From positions 930,001 through 994,000 of the forward strand of contig NZ_NPBD01000007.1 in assembly GCF_002272745.1 (NCBI RefSeq): 64,000 nt of DNA, written 5' to 3'. This DNA comes from Terribacillus saccharophilus (GTDB lineage: Bacteria; Bacillota; Bacilli; Bacillales; Amphibacillaceae). The translations under genes were made by a program, and so were the position numbers. The first letter of the stretch is position 1. Every line of letters begins with the position of its first letter. Positions 1 to 9,078 of the stretch are shown in pieces. The notes below the pieces were generated by a model. The model worked only from the letters and a program-made list of their open reading frames with translations. It searched no databases and was not told the origin of the DNA.

Positions 1-1
1 C

Positions 2-1717
2 CGTACGCAGCTTGCGAAGCCAGGTATGGAATTCTTGGATCCGCAGCACTATAACGAGGTATTCTCGACACACGGTGTTATCATGATTCTTTTCATGGCG
101 ATGCCATTCTTAATCGGTTTGATCAACTATATTGTACCGTTGCAAATCGGTGCACGTGACGTTGCATTCCCGTATTTGAACAACTTGAGCTTCTGGACAT
201 TCTTTGTCGGTATGGCTCTATTCAACATCTCCTTCATCATCGGTGGTTCACCTGATGCCGGTTGGACTGGTTATACGCCGCTTGCGACGAATGAGTTCAG
301 CCCAGGCCCTGGTCAGAACTACTACTTGCTAGCAATTCAGATTGCTGGTATCGGTACATTGATGACAGGTATCAACTTCTTCGTTACCATCCTTAAGATG
401 CGTACGAAAGGTATGACACTAATGAAAATGTCCATGTTCACATGGACATCATTGATCACAATGCTGATCATCATCTTTGCATTCCCAGTGCTTACAGTTG
501 CACTTGCTATGCAGACATTTGACCGTTTATTCGGTTCCGTACTCTTCACCTTGCAAGGTGATGGTAACCCGATGCTTTGGGTCAACCTATTCTGGGTATG
601 GGGTCACCCTGAAGTATATATCGTTATTCTTCCTGCGTTCGGGATCTTCTCTGAGATCATCTCGACATTTGCAAGAAAACAGCTATTCGCTTACAAAGCG
701 ATGGTTGTGTCCATTGTGACGATTTCTGTATTGAGCTTCCTTGTATGGGTTCACCACTTCTTCACAATGGGTAATAGCGCTGAAGCAAATAGTTTCTTCT
801 CTATTACAACAATGGCTATCTCTATCCCGACCGGGGTTAAGATATTCAACTGGTTATTCACGATGTATCGAGGCCGTATTACCTTTACGACTCCGATGCT
901 ATGGTCACTTGCCTTCATCCCGAACTTCGTTATCGGTGGGGTAACAGGGGTAATGCTTGCGATGGCAGCAGCTGACTATCAGTATCACAATACGTACTTC
1001 CTAGTATCTCACTTCCACTATGTGTTGATCTCGGGTACTGTATTTGCTTGTTTCGCAGGTTTGATTTACTGGTATCCGAAAATGTTCGGACATAAATTGA
1101 ACGAAAAAATCGGTAAATGGGCATTCTGGATTTTCGTTATCGGCTTCAACGTATGTTTCTTCCCGCAGTATTTCCTAGGGTTGGATGGTATGCCAAGACG
1201 TATTTCCACTTATTTGCCAGAAGATGGTTGGACAGGATTGAACATGATCTCCACAATTGGTGCGTTCATGATGGGTCTTGCATTCCTTATCTTCGTATAT
1301 AACATTTACTATAGCTGGAGATATTCACCAAGAGAGAAAACTGGTGACGCATGGGGTCTTGGACGTAACTTGGAATGGGCGACAACATCGTCTATCCCGC
1401 CGCATTACAACTTCGCTGTCCTTCCTGAAGTGACAGGTCTTGATCCTTACTGGGATATGAAGGAAAAAGGTCTTGATCAACAGAAGAACACGGATTATAA
1501 ACCGATTCACATGCCTAGCAACTCTTCTACACCGGCAATCATGTCTGCATTGATGGGTATGGCTGCATTCGGGCTTGTATTCCAATGGTACTGGGTTGGA
1601 ATCGTAGGTGCTGTCGGTATCTTCATCACAATGATTGTACGTTCATTCGATTACAATGATGGTTACTATGTCAGCGTGGAAGAAATAAAAGAAACAGAAG
1701 CGAAAGCGAATAAATAA
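2..1717 (+). CDS. qoxB: Cytochrome aa3 quinol oxidase subunit I (partial, 5' end outside window)
   Basis: This is the catalytic heme-copper subunit of the menaquinol oxidase, which reduces O2 to water and pumps protons in the cytoplasmic membrane. The reading frame is already open at base 2 and ends at a TAA at 1715-1717, giving 571 residues; the family is about 650 long, so roughly 80 N-terminal residues lie outside the window. Visible hallmarks are the CuB histidine/tyrosine motif GHPEVY (about 600-620), the second CuB His-His pair in VHHFF (about 748-762), and the heme ligand motif HFHYV (about 1010-1026). A dozen or so hydrophobic segments follow one another. It is followed 16 bp later by qoxC, as in the qoxABCD operon. 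Confidence 0.97.
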   Translation, partial: RTQLAKPGMEFLDPQHYNEVFSTHGVIMILFMAMPFLIGLINYIVPLQIGARDVAFPYLNNLSFWTFFVGMALFNISFIIGGSPDAGWTGYTPLATNEFSPGPGQNYYLLAIQIAGIGTLMTGINFFVTILKMRTKGMTLMKMSMFTWTSLITMLIIIFAFPVLTVALAMQTFDRLFGSVLFTLQGDGNPMLWVNLFWVWGHPEVYIVILPAFGIFSEIISTFARKQLFAYKAMVVSIVTISVLSFLVWVHHFFTMGNSAEANSFFSITTMAISIPTGVKIFNWLFTMYRGRITFTTPMLWSLAFIPNFVIGGVTGVMLAMAAADYQYHNTYFLVSHFHYVLISGTVFACFAGLIYWYPKMFGHKLNEKIGKWAFWIFVIGFNVCFFPQYFLGLDGMPRRISTYLPEDGWTGLNMISTIGAFMMGLAFLIFVYNIYYSWRYSPREKTGDAWGLGRNLEWATTSSIPPHYNFAVLPEVTGLDPYWDMKEKGLDQQKNTDYKPIHMPSNSSTPAIMSALMGMAAFGLVFQWYWVGIVGAVGIFITMIVRSFDYNDGYYVSVEEIKETEAKANK

Positions 1718-1733
1718 AGGAGGTTGTGAAGAA

Positions 1734-2345
1734 ATGGCACATGATCACAATGTGAACCCCAACGCTCCATTGGAATATCAATCAGAAGCCGGTCGATTGA
1801 ACATCACCGGTTTCTGGACCTTCCTTGGTGCAGAGATCGCCTTGTTCTCGACACTATTCGCGTCTTATTTCGCGTTGCAATCACGTGTAGGCGACGGACC
1901 AACATCGATCGAGATGTTCGAAGCTGGCCTAGTCATGATTATGACAATGTTGCTTCTTACAAGTAGCTTCACTTGCGGACTAGCGATTCACGAAATGCGT
2001 GCGAACAATGTAAAAGGCGTTATTGCCTGGATGATCATAACACTCATCCTAGGTGCAGGATTCATTGGCTATGAGCTATATGAATTCGTACATTACGTAC
2101 ATGAAGGTGTTACACTAGGAACTAGTGCACACTGGTCTATGTTCTTCATCTTACTTGGTACGCACGGTTTACACGTATCAATTGGTATTGGGTGGATCAT
2201 TCTTCTTTTGATCCAACTTGCAAGAAGAGGACTTACACCAAAAACTGCATCAAAAGTCTTTATCTCTAGTCTCTATTGGCACTTCTTAGATGTTGTGTGG
2301 ATCTTTATCTTCACATGCGTTTACTTGATGGGGATGGTGAATTAA
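1734..2345 (+). CDS. qoxC: Cytochrome aa3 quinol oxidase subunit III
   Basis: Subunit III of the quinol oxidase, a 203-residue membrane protein that packs against subunit I. The sequence has five hydrophobic helices and the family motifs TFLGAEIALFSTLF near residue 30 and GTHGLHVSIG near 140, followed by YWHFLDVVWIF near the end. It starts at an ATG preceded by AAGGAGG (spacing about 9), 16 bp after qoxB, and is separated from qoxD by a single base. Length fits the family (about 204 residues in B. subtilis). Confidence 0.97.
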   Translation: MAHDHNVNPNAPLEYQSEAGRLNITGFWTFLGAEIALFSTLFASYFALQSRVGDGPTSIEMFEAGLVMIMTMLLLTSSFTCGLAIHEMRANNVKGVIAWMIITLILGAGFIGYELYEFVHYVHEGVTLGTSAHWSMFFILLGTHGLHVSIGIGWIILLLIQLARRGLTPKTASKVFISSLYWHFLDVVWIFIFTCVYLMGMVN

Positions 2346-2346
2346 T

Positions 2347-2667
2347 ATGAGTCAACAAACGAAAAAAGGACATTTCCCGTGGAAGCATATCATCGGATTC
2401 TTGATCTCAATCGCGTTGACACTTGTAGCCTTTGCAACAGCGCTGTGGACAGACTGGTCATCAACAACGATCTTCATCATTATCTTGATTTTCGCTGTTA
2501 TCCAGGCTGCCTTGCAGCTCGTTATGTTCATGCACATGACTGAAGGAGAAGACGGCGGTTTGATTTCCGGGAACACACTTTTCGGATTCTTCATCGCTAT
2601 CGTCATCATTGTCGGCACATACTGGCTGATGACTTCTGGTCACATGCACATGGGTATGAGTATGTAA
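2347..2667 (+). CDS. qoxD: Cytochrome aa3 quinol oxidase subunit IV
   Basis: Small 106-residue subunit IV with three predicted membrane helices and the conserved HMTEGEDG loop between helices two and three (about residues 58-66). It probably helps assembly or stability of the oxidase rather than catalysis (known of the family). The start codon follows the qoxC stop by one base, so translation is likely coupled. A strong terminator follows, ending the operon. The His/Met-rich C-terminus (HMHMGMSM) is an incidental-looking feature shared with other QoxD proteins. Confidence 0.95.
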   Translation: MSQQTKKGHFPWKHIIGFLISIALTLVAFATALWTDWSSTTIFIIILIFAVIQAALQLVMFMHMTEGEDGGLISGNTLFGFFIAIVIIVGTYWLMTSGHMHMGMSM

Positions 2668-2670
2668 CAC

Positions 2671-2700
2671 ATAAAACCCGCTCTTTGAGCGGGTTTTTTT
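2671..2700 (+). terminator. Rho-independent terminator of the qox operon
   Basis: Perfect stem AAACCCGCTC / GAGCGGGTTT with a 3-nt loop followed by a run of T, directly after the qoxD stop. Confidence 0.95.
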
Positions 2701-2753
2701 GTATTCTTTTCTTCTTTTCACTAAAATAGAGAAGATAGATGAGGAGGTTCGGT

Positions 2754-3890
2754 ATGATTATTGCTAATGAAGAACATATACTTACTAAAGCGAAACAAGT
2801 AGCCGAGGTGGCGAAGAAATATAAACAGATAGGTGATGAACAGGCACAGCTGGCGCCGCAAGTGGTGGAGGCTTTCCGCACAACAGCTTATACACTGCTG
2901 ACTGTACCAAAAGCACAAGGAGGAGACGGAGCGAATCTTCATGATTTCCTATTGGCTCAGGAGGCAGTTGCCGCTGGTGATGGAGCTGCAGCACTATCAA
3001 TAGGGTGGCACTTGAGTACAATGCAGGACTTATGCGCAAGTGCGGAATGGCTAAATGGTATGTTCGATGAATTCCTGGAAAAAGTTATCCAAGAACGTAA
3101 AATTGTCAATCGCGCAGCATCTGAGCCGAAAACGGGAAGTCCTACAAGAGGCGGTGTACCTGAAACGAAAGCTGTCCGGGACGGAAAAGATTATATACTT
3201 TCTGGGCGTAAGACGTTTACATCTATGGCAGCTGATTTGGATTATTATTTAGTTACAGCGTATGTGGAAGAAGATGATGCTGTCGGTAGCTTTTTAATTG
3301 CCAGGGAAATAAATGGTGTACGTGTCGAAAAAACTTGGAATCCAATGGGAATGCGCGCAACTGGCAGTGACGATTTAATTCTGGAACAGGTAAGGGTACC
3401 AGCAAATTGTTACGTGGAAAGAGCTAGGAAGAAATCTGGACCGAAAGGATCGTTGCTTCATATTCCTGCTTGTTACTTAGGCATAGCTAAAAGTGCACGG
3501 GATGAAGCTGTATCATTTGCTAAAGAGTTTCAGCCAAACACATTAGATAAACCAATTATCAGTGTGCCTCACATCCGCGAGAAAATCGGTGAAATGGACT
3601 TGGAGCTGATGCAAGCTCGACATTTTATGTATCATGTTGCCAGCTTGTGGGATAGCTATCCTGAGAAACGGCATATGATGGGGCCGGAGCTTGCAGCAGT
3701 AAAAGTAAATGCAACAAAAGCTGCTGTTAAGGTTGTCGACTTGGCTATGCGGATTGCTGGCGGTAGAGGACTTTCCAAGACTCAACCCTTTGAACAGCAT
3801 TATCGGGACGTACGTGCTGGCTTGCATAACCCGCCAATGGATGATGCAGTTTTAGAGCTTCTGGCTTCTCATGCTGAGAAAAAAAGATAA
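2754..3890 (+). CDS. Acyl-CoA dehydrogenase family protein
   Basis: A 378-residue flavoprotein of the acyl-CoA dehydrogenase superfamily, expected to use FAD to oxidise an acyl-CoA or related substrate. The N-terminal helical domain contains the motif VPKAQGGDGANLHDF (about residues 46-60), the middle beta domain carries GRKTFTSMAADLDYYLV, and the C-terminal helical domain has RIAGGRGLSKTQPFEQHYRDVRAG. I chose the ATG at 2754 rather than 2739 because GAGGAGG at 2741-2747 is correctly spaced (6 nt) only for the later codon. It stands alone between the qox terminator and fabHB. The substrate cannot be assigned; homologues include acyl-CoA dehydrogenases and FMN-dependent monooxygenase-like (DszC-type) relatives. 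Confidence 0.88.
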   Translation: MIIANEEHILTKAKQVAEVAKKYKQIGDEQAQLAPQVVEAFRTTAYTLLTVPKAQGGDGANLHDFLLAQEAVAAGDGAAALSIGWHLSTMQDLCASAEWLNGMFDEFLEKVIQERKIVNRAASEPKTGSPTRGGVPETKAVRDGKDYILSGRKTFTSMAADLDYYLVTAYVEEDDAVGSFLIAREINGVRVEKTWNPMGMRATGSDDLILEQVRVPANCYVERARKKSGPKGSLLHIPACYLGIAKSARDEAVSFAKEFQPNTLDKPIISVPHIREKIGEMDLELMQARHFMYHVASLWDSYPEKRHMMGPELAAVKVNATKAAVKVVDLAMRIAGGRGLSKTQPFEQHYRDVRAGLHNPPMDDAVLELLASHAEKKR

Positions 3891-3904
3891 TTAAATTTCT
3901 CTTT

Positions 3905-3921
3905 TTAGTACCAGGTATTAA
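3905..3921 (+). promoter_or_regulatory. Candidate FapR operator upstream of fabHB
   Basis: TTAGTACCAGGTATTAA is a near-perfect inverted repeat around GTACC/GGTA, resembling the malonyl-CoA-responsive FapR box of Bacillus lipid genes. It sits 10 bp upstream of a TATAAT at 3932-3937, overlapping the expected -35 region. B. subtilis yhfB is an established FapR target, which supports the call. Confidence 0.75.
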
Positions 3922-3965
3922 AACTAGATGGTATAATGGAGGCAGATGTGAAGGAGGCAGATAAT

Positions 3966-4952
3966 ATGGAATCCAAAGCACGTATAACAGCAATTGGAAC
4001 ATATATCCCGGAAAAGGTATTGACCAATGCAGATTTTGAAAAAATGGTCGATACTTCCGATGAATGGATTGTGCAGCGTACAGGTATTAAAGAAAGAAGA
4101 ATAGCTGCTGAAGATGAATATGTGACAGATCTATGTGAAAATGCTGCAAGAAACCTTGCGAAGAATTTCAACAAGTCACTGGATGATGTGGACTTGATTC
4201 TTGTTGCTACGGTGACAGGTGAATACAAATTCCCTAGTGTATCCAGTCAAATTCAAGCAAGACTAGGATTGAAAAACACAGGTGCTATCGATTTGGGCGG
4301 CGCATGTGCCGGCTTTGTTTACGGTCTGCATATGGCTAACGGATTGGTTTCATCTGGTTTGCATAAGAAAGTGCTTGTATTGGGCGGAGAAACATTGTCC
4401 AAAATCACCGACTATACGGATCGTACAAGCTGTATTCTATTTGGTGATGGTGCGGGAGCTGCATTAGTAGAGTACGATGCTGAAAATCCGGGCTTCTTTG
4501 GTTTCCATATGGGAACGAAAGGAGAGGGCGGCCGTCATCTTTACCAAACAGGCTTGTCTACTAAATTAAACGGTGAAGAGCTAACTAACCCAGGGAAATT
4601 GGTTCAAAACGGACGCGAAGTGTATAAATGGGCCGTTTCTGGTGTGCCAAAGGGCGTTAAGAAACTAGTTGAAGAAGCAAATATGTCATTGGATGATATT
4701 GACTGGTTCATTCCGCACAGTGCCAATATGCGGATGGTAGAATCTATCTGTGATCGTCTGGACTATCCAATCGAGAAAACACTGACAAGTATGGCATACG
4801 CAGGTAATACATCTTCTGCGACAATTCCATTGGCATTTGATTTCGCTTTACAGGAAAACAAAGTCAAAGATGGCGATACAATGTTACTATACGGATTCGG
4901 CGGCGGTCTAACCGAATGTGGTATCATCATCAAATGGGATCCAAAAGCATAA
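3966..4952 (+). CDS. fabHB: 3-oxoacyl-ACP synthase III (YhfB/FabHB type)
   Basis: Beta-ketoacyl-ACP synthase III, which condenses an acyl-CoA primer with malonyl-ACP to start (branched-chain) fatty acid synthesis. The 328-residue protein has the complete Cys-His-Asn triad: Cys114 in GGACAGF, His251 in IPHSAN, Asn281 in AGNTSSATIP. The closing motif YGFGGGLT is also present. The ATG at 3966 is preferred over 3936 because AAGGAGG (3950-3956) precedes it. Sequence features (TDYTDRTSC, VQNGREVYKWA) resemble B. subtilis YhfB more than the fabHA-fabF copy, and no fabF follows. A FapR-like box and TATAAT lie upstream. Confidence 0.93.
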   Translation: MESKARITAIGTYIPEKVLTNADFEKMVDTSDEWIVQRTGIKERRIAAEDEYVTDLCENAARNLAKNFNKSLDDVDLILVATVTGEYKFPSVSSQIQARLGLKNTGAIDLGGACAGFVYGLHMANGLVSSGLHKKVLVLGGETLSKITDYTDRTSCILFGDGAGAALVEYDAENPGFFGFHMGTKGEGGRHLYQTGLSTKLNGEELTNPGKLVQNGREVYKWAVSGVPKGVKKLVEEANMSLDDIDWFIPHSANMRMVESICDRLDYPIEKTLTSMAYAGNTSSATIPLAFDFALQENKVKDGDTMLLYGFGGGLTECGIIIKWDPKA

Positions 4953-4990
4953 AAAAGAGCCCGTGGAGTAATCTCCACGGGCTTTCTTCA
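4951..4990. terminator. Bidirectional terminator between fabHB and the DUF2512 gene
   Basis: Perfect 11-bp stem AGCCCGTGGAG / CTCCACGGGCT (4958-4968, 4973-4983). The minus-strand reading has the better T tail, so it probably serves both convergent genes. Confidence 0.9.
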
Positions 4991-5000
4991 TGCATTGGCT

Positions 5001-5447
5001 TCAGGAATCCTTGTGAGGTCCGCGTAACGGCAGATCTCCAGCGATTTTCGCACGAAACTGATCCAGGAAGATGACATTATAATATTGGTCTTTGCCATTT
5101 CGAATCACATATTTACGTACGTAAGCATGCAAAAAAGTCCCATCCATCCAAGCGAGGATCAAGCTTGCTGGAATTGCTCCTATCAATGGATGTACGCTTC
5201 CATCAGCCGCTAATACGATCAGCATCCAGCTGACAATAGTAAAGAATATACAATCAAGCCATCCTGTCGCCTTGTTTGTTTTACCCGGCAGCAATAGCAT
5301 GTCGATCAAGTAGCTGATAACAGTCAGGACCGCTGTCAGCTGAACTACCTTGGTAAAGGATAATTGATAGATTAAACCTGCGAAGAGATAAAGGATCGCG
5401 AAGGCGAATATTCCTTTCAAAAGTATGGCTTTGACATGTTTCATCAT
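5001..5447 (-). CDS. YndM-like DUF2512 membrane protein
   Basis: A 148-residue protein with four predicted membrane helices in the first 105 residues and a charged C-terminal tail of about 40 residues (HAYVRKYVIRNGKDQYYN). It resembles the DUF2512/YndM family found in spore-forming bacilli, whose function is unknown. It is transcribed away from the SulP gene, sharing a 117 bp divergent region, and converges on fabHB across a shared terminator. Family membership is from pattern recognition only; no catalytic motif is visible. Confidence 0.72.
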   Translation of the reverse strand: MMKHVKAILLKGIFAFAILYLFAGLIYQLSFTKVVQLTAVLTVISYLIDMLLLPGKTNKATGWLDCIFFTIVSWMLIVLAADGSVHPLIGAIPASLILAWMDGTFLHAYVRKYVIRNGKDQYYNVIFLDQFRAKIAGDLPLRGPHKDS

Positions 5448-5564
5448 TGTTCACCTGCTGCTTTTTTTATACAATATGTCCAGTTTCGGTAACTGGTATA
5501 CACAGCTGCAACAGTTCTAAAGAATATGGTATAATAACCTGCTGTAAGTAAGAGATAGGAGTTT

Positions 5565-7019
5565 ATGTCGTACATGATTACAAATATAAAAGAAGCATGG
5601 TTCTCTAATGTACCGAAGGATGTATTATCAGGTGTCTTAGTTGCTTTAGCACTTATTCCAGAAGCAATTGCATTTTCCATTATTGCCGGCGTAGATCCGA
5701 TGGTCGGATTATATGCCTCCTTTTGTATTGCAGTTGTTATAGCGTTTGCAGGCGGACGTCCAGCGATGATATCTGCTGCCACGGGAGCGATGGCACTTGT
5801 GATGGGAAGTCTTGTCGCTGATCATGGATTGCAATATCTCTTCGCAACGACAATATTGACTGGAATCATTCAAATTTTCTTTGGTGTCTTCAAAGTTTCA
5901 AGATTGATGATTTTTATTCCGCGGCCAGTCATGATTGGATTTGTTAATAGTTTAGCAATTTTGATTTTTATTGCTCAACTTGTCCATTTCGAGGGAGAGT
6001 CATGGCAAATCTATGCTTTCGTAGCAGGTGCACTAGTCATTATCTATGTGCTGCCACGTTTTGTGAAAGCTATTCCATCGCCGCTTGTTGCAATTGTTAT
6101 TATGACTATAATCGCGGCACTCACACATAGTTCGACAAAAACAGTGGGAGATATGGGAGAGCTAAAGCAAGCACTGCCTTCTTTCCTGATTCCAGACGTT
6201 CCGTTCAACATGGAAACATTGCAGATCATTTTTCCGTATGCTATTGCTTTAGCAATCGTAGGGCTGATGGAGACATTTCTGACTGCCCAGCTGTTGGATG
6301 AATATACAGATACAAACAGCAATAAAAATCGTGAAGCGCGCGGTCAGGGTATTGCCAATATTGCCGCAGGCTTTTTCGGCGGGATGGCGGGCTGTGCAAT
6401 GATCGGACAATCTGTCATCAATGTAAAAGCTGGCGGCCGGACGCGTCTGTCTACCTTTATTGCTGGTGCTTTTCTTATGCTGCTTATAATTGTTTTCCAG
6501 GAGGTCTTGGTCCAAATTCCGATGGGCGCACTTGTTGCGGTCATGTTCATGGTCAGTATTGGAACGTTTGACTGGTCATCGGTGCGTAATCTGCATCGAA
6601 TGCCGCTGACGGATGCAGCGGTCATGATTGTGACAGTAGCAGCTGTGCTCTGGACACACAACCTGTCCGTGGGTGTTATTATCGGAGTATTGATGAGCGC
6701 TGTGTTCTTTGCAGCCAAAATATCAAAAGTGGTTGTCAAAGAAACGGTACAAGGAGAACAAAAGGTCTATTTGGTTAGAGGACAGCTGTTCTTCGTTTCA
6801 GTAACCGACTTTCTTGCTTTCTTTGAGCCGAAGCAGGAAAATGCCAAGCATATTGTCCTGGATTTCCAAGAAGCAAGATTATGGGACGATTCAGCTGTAG
6901 GAGCATTAGACAAGCTAGTGCTCAAATACCGGGAATACGGCATTCATGTGGATGTTCGTAATCTCGACCATGCAAGCCAGGCACTGGTTGATCGACGTGC
7001 AGCTTATATACAAGCATAA
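5565..7019 (+). CDS. SulP family inorganic anion transporter
   Basis: A 484-residue SulP/SLC26-type anion transporter, probably carrying sulfate, bicarbonate or another oxyanion in symport. The first ~390 residues are strongly hydrophobic and include the family motif [24 protein letters not shown] and, later, [28 protein letters not shown]. The C-terminal ~90 residues form a STAS-like domain with the phosphorylatable-type segment DDSAVGAL. The start ATG at 5565 has ATAGGAG just upstream; a second ATG three codons later is possible. A TATAAT at 5530-5535 is a likely -10. The transported ion cannot be told from sequence. Confidence 0.92.
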   Translation: MSYMITNIKEAWFSNVPKDVLSGVLVALALIPEAIAFSIIAGVDPMVGLYASFCIAVVIAFAGGRPAMISAATGAMALVMGSLVADHGLQYLFATTILTGIIQIFFGVFKVSRLMIFIPRPVMIGFVNSLAILIFIAQLVHFEGESWQIYAFVAGALVIIYVLPRFVKAIPSPLVAIVIMTIIAALTHSSTKTVGDMGELKQALPSFLIPDVPFNMETLQIIFPYAIALAIVGLMETFLTAQLLDEYTDTNSNKNREARGQGIANIAAGFFGGMAGCAMIGQSVINVKAGGRTRLSTFIAGAFLMLLIIVFQEVLVQIPMGALVAVMFMVSIGTFDWSSVRNLHRMPLTDAAVMIVTVAAVLWTHNLSVGVIIGVLMSAVFFAAKISKVVVKETVQGEQKVYLVRGQLFFVSVTDFLAFFEPKQENAKHIVLDFQEARLWDDSAVGALDKLVLKYREYGIHVDVRNLDHASQALVDRRAAYIQA

Positions 7020-7020
7020 A

Positions 7021-7056
7021 AATAAGCGTATACCACATGGTATACGCTTATTTTTT
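7021..7056. terminator. Bidirectional terminator between SulP and GtrA genes
   Basis: Perfect 15-bp inverted repeat AATAAGCGTATACCA / TGGTATACGCTTATT followed by T run; it serves the convergent genes on both sides. Confidence 0.92.
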
Positions 7057-7482
7057 TCTTTTAAATACAAGATACTTCATAAATAGAAAACTGCTGGCCG
7101 AAGACAGGAACATTGCTGCTCCTTTGGCTATATTATTATCAATGTATGCCGGGAAGGGCACGAATGTGATAGAGCGCAGGACAGCTAAACCTGCAATGAA
7201 AACAAGATTGCTTATTACTAATGCAACCAAGGCTTGGGCAAAGAACAGACTTTTCTCGGTGTTACTAGATCTTTTCTGCTTGCGGAACGTAAATCTTGTA
7301 TTCCAATAATAGCTGTTCCAGATACATACTAAATAACTGATCGTATTGAAGAGCAGCAGCAGGAGATTATTCTTCGTTGGCCAGATAAGTAGTAATATAT
7401 TGAGCACGGCTAGGTCTACTGCCGCATTTAATACGCCAATGGACGTAAATTGCAGGATTTGTGTGCGGGTCCTTTTTAACAT
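7048..7482 (-). CDS. GtrA family membrane protein
   Basis: A 144-residue protein with four membrane helices and the GtrA signature: FTSIGVLNAAVDLAVLNILL in helix one and WNSYYWNTRFTFR after helix two. GtrA-like proteins are thought to help flip or move lipid-linked sugars used in cell-surface glycosylation. Here it stands alone, with no neighbouring glycosyltransferase, so its partner is unknown. The ribosome site is modest (GAAGG at longer than ideal spacing). Confidence 0.88.
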   Translation of the reverse strand: MLKRTRTQILQFTSIGVLNAAVDLAVLNILLLIWPTKNNLLLLLFNTISYLVCIWNSYYWNTRFTFRKQKRSSNTEKSLFFAQALVALVISNLVFIAGLAVLRSITFVPFPAYIDNNIAKGAAMFLSSASSFLFMKYLVFKRKK

Positions 7483-7635
7483 GATTTATCACAGCCTTCA
7501 AGTTACATAGTTCGATCTTAACATCATTCCCTTATTTCATTCCTTTTTAACGTTTCAAGCAGCTTATATGTGGTATGTAGAGCTATATGCTAGTTTTACT
7601 TTACTAAGCAAATTTGTAAGAGGAGTGATTGCAGT

Positions 7636-8430
7636 TTGTGTTACGCAATGGACATGGAGAAACTCGCACAAAAAGCCAAGCGCCATCCTCAGAAAGTACT
7701 TAGCATGTATGTGAATACGGATCCTGCCAACCGTGATCAGACGGGTGGGGAGTGGAAAATTCACGTAAAAAATGGTTTGAAGAACTTCGAAACATATCTC
7801 AAGAATGACCCTGAGGAGCTGGAGCAGTTCTTGAAAGTGAAAGAAAAGGTGAAACTGTTCTTGGAGGATAACGGGCAAAGCATGAAGAAAAGCTGTGTTG
7901 TGTTTGCATCTGCAGATAATATTTGGTTTGCCGAATGTCTCCAGATGCCAGTGACGACAGAATTTCACTGGGAAGATGAGCCGAAGCTCCAGCAGTTCCA
8001 GGCGTTGTATGAAAAATTTCCAGAATCAGGCGTCATTCTGGTACAAAGAAATCAAGTCAAAGTAATCGATGCTGTATTAGGAAAAATAAATGATACGAAG
8101 CTATATGAAATGGATTTAGACACAGAGAAATGGAAGGTGCAGGCAAGTCCGCAGCGGGCGTTATCTATAAAGGGTAAAGGCGGAAAAGGATCGAAGAAGG
8201 ATACGATCGAGAACCGTTTGGAAGCTAACCAGAAGCGCTGGTACAAATCATTGGCGCCAAATCTTGATAAGCTTGCAAAAGATAAAGAATGGAAAAACAT
8301 CCACCTCGTCGGAAATAAAGATGAAGCTAAATTGATTGAAAGCTATATGCAGAAACAGGTCCAGCACACGGAAGGTAAGAACCTCTTCGAGCAAGAGGAA
8401 CGGAAAGTGCTGGAGGAAGTGATTTTATAA
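7636..8430 (+). CDS. VLRF1 family aeRF1-type release-factor-like protein
   Basis: A 264-residue soluble protein that resembles the bacterial VLRF1/baeRF1 group, distant relatives of eukaryotic eRF1 and Vms1 proposed to act at ribosomes. The N-terminal half holds alternating beta/alpha segments (LSMYVNTDPANRDQTGG; SCVVFASADNIWFAE), and a glycine/lysine-rich loop (GKGGKGSKKD, about residues 178-187) sits where release-factor catalytic loops are found, but there is no GGQ. The C-terminal half resembles the Rossmann-like third domain. The likely start is a TTG at 7636, placed 10 nt after AGGAG; the ATG at 7648 is too far. Function is inferred from family resemblance only. Confidence 0.72.
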   Translation: MCYAMDMEKLAQKAKRHPQKVLSMYVNTDPANRDQTGGEWKIHVKNGLKNFETYLKNDPEELEQFLKVKEKVKLFLEDNGQSMKKSCVVFASADNIWFAECLQMPVTTEFHWEDEPKLQQFQALYEKFPESGVILVQRNQVKVIDAVLGKINDTKLYEMDLDTEKWKVQASPQRALSIKGKGGKGSKKDTIENRLEANQKRWYKSLAPNLDKLAKDKEWKNIHLVGNKDEAKLIESYMQKQVQHTEGKNLFEQEERKVLEEVIL

Positions 8431-8431
8431 G

Positions 8432-8466
8432 AAAAGCAGCATGCCCATGGGGTATGCTGCTTTTTC
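8432..8466. terminator. Terminator after the VLRF1 gene
   Basis: Stem AAAAGCAGCAT / ATGCTGCTTTT (8432-8442, 8454-8464), followed by TTTTT; the symmetrical A/T flanks let it work for the convergent tautomerase gene too. Confidence 0.9.
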
Positions 8467-8467
8467 G

Positions 8468-8647
8468 TTAGGATAGACGCTTTCCTGCGACACCATAATT
8501 TGCTTTGTTCATTTCCTCGATGACGATGGAAACTGCTTCGGCGCGAGCGCCTGTTGTCTCGACCATCACGTCGGTCATTTTCTTGATCATTTGTTCCTTC
8601 TGTTCATCCGTACGGCCTTCCAGCATTTTAACTGTGATGATTGGCAT
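8468..8647 (-). CDS. 4-oxalocrotonate tautomerase family protein
   Basis: A 59-residue tautomerase superfamily protein. After removal of Met1 the catalytic N-terminal proline would be exposed (MPIITVKMLEGRT), and the family helix EQKEQMIKKMTDVMVETTG and the following strand VSIVIEEM are intact. The start at 8647 is set by the Pro1 requirement and an AAGGAG ribosome site. It follows zur by only 13 bp on the same strand, so it is probably the last gene of the zinc operon; the physiological substrate is unknown. Resembles B. subtilis YwhB. Confidence 0.9.
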   Translation of the reverse strand: MPIITVKMLEGRTDEQKEQMIKKMTDVMVETTGARAEAVSIVIEEMNKANYGVAGKRLS

Positions 8648-8660
8648 ATATATCGACTCC

Positions 8661-9077
8661 TTAGCTATTGTGACACGTCGGGCAAAGACCATAAAGCTCG
8701 AAAGCGTGTGTATTTACATGATAATCCGCAAGTTCTTCTGTGTAAACCGGCAGCGGGCATTTCTGGAGCGGTTTGGTTAGACCGCAGCTTTCACAGATAA
8801 AATGATGGTGATGCGTACCGCTCCTGCAAGCGATTTTAAACAGCTTCTCTCCGTTTTTCTCACGGGATTCGAGCAGCTCCAGCTGTTCGAAAAGACGGAG
8901 GTTGCGATAGATTGTATCCAAGCTGATGCCAGCATAGCTGGTTTCCATATATGCAAGAAGTGCTTTTGCACTTCGGTAGCCTTTGGCATGAATGAAATAG
9001 GCGAGGATATCCGCGCGTTTATCGGTATATTTATGTCCGTTTTCTTTCAGAATCGCAATGCCTTCGTCCACTTGCAT
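8661..9077 (-). CDS. zur: Zinc uptake repressor, Fur family
   Basis: A 138-residue Fur-family metalloregulator. The winged helix is in the first ~80 residues (YTDKRADILAYF, SLDTIYRNLRLFEQLEL). The dimerisation half carries a His-rich metal site (GTHHHHFICESCG) and a second Cys pair (CPTCH), the expected structural Cys4 zinc site. The start at 9077 follows GGAGTTTCCT, and the gene starts one base after the znuB stop. Being in the same operon as a zinc ABC transporter and downstream of a Zur-type box argues for Zur rather than Fur or PerR. Confidence 0.93.
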   Translation of the reverse strand: MQVDEGIAILKENGHKYTDKRADILAYFIHAKGYRSAKALLAYMETSYAGISLDTIYRNLRLFEQLELLESREKNGEKLFKIACRSGTHHHHFICESCGLTKPLQKCPLPVYTEELADYHVNTHAFELYGLCPTCHNS

Positions 9078-9078
9078 A

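Noticed and set aside
337..585. Minus-strand ORFs inside qoxB and many other antisense ORFs in this window
   Set aside because: No ribosome sites, no recognisable protein features, and they mirror strongly conserved genes on the other strand.
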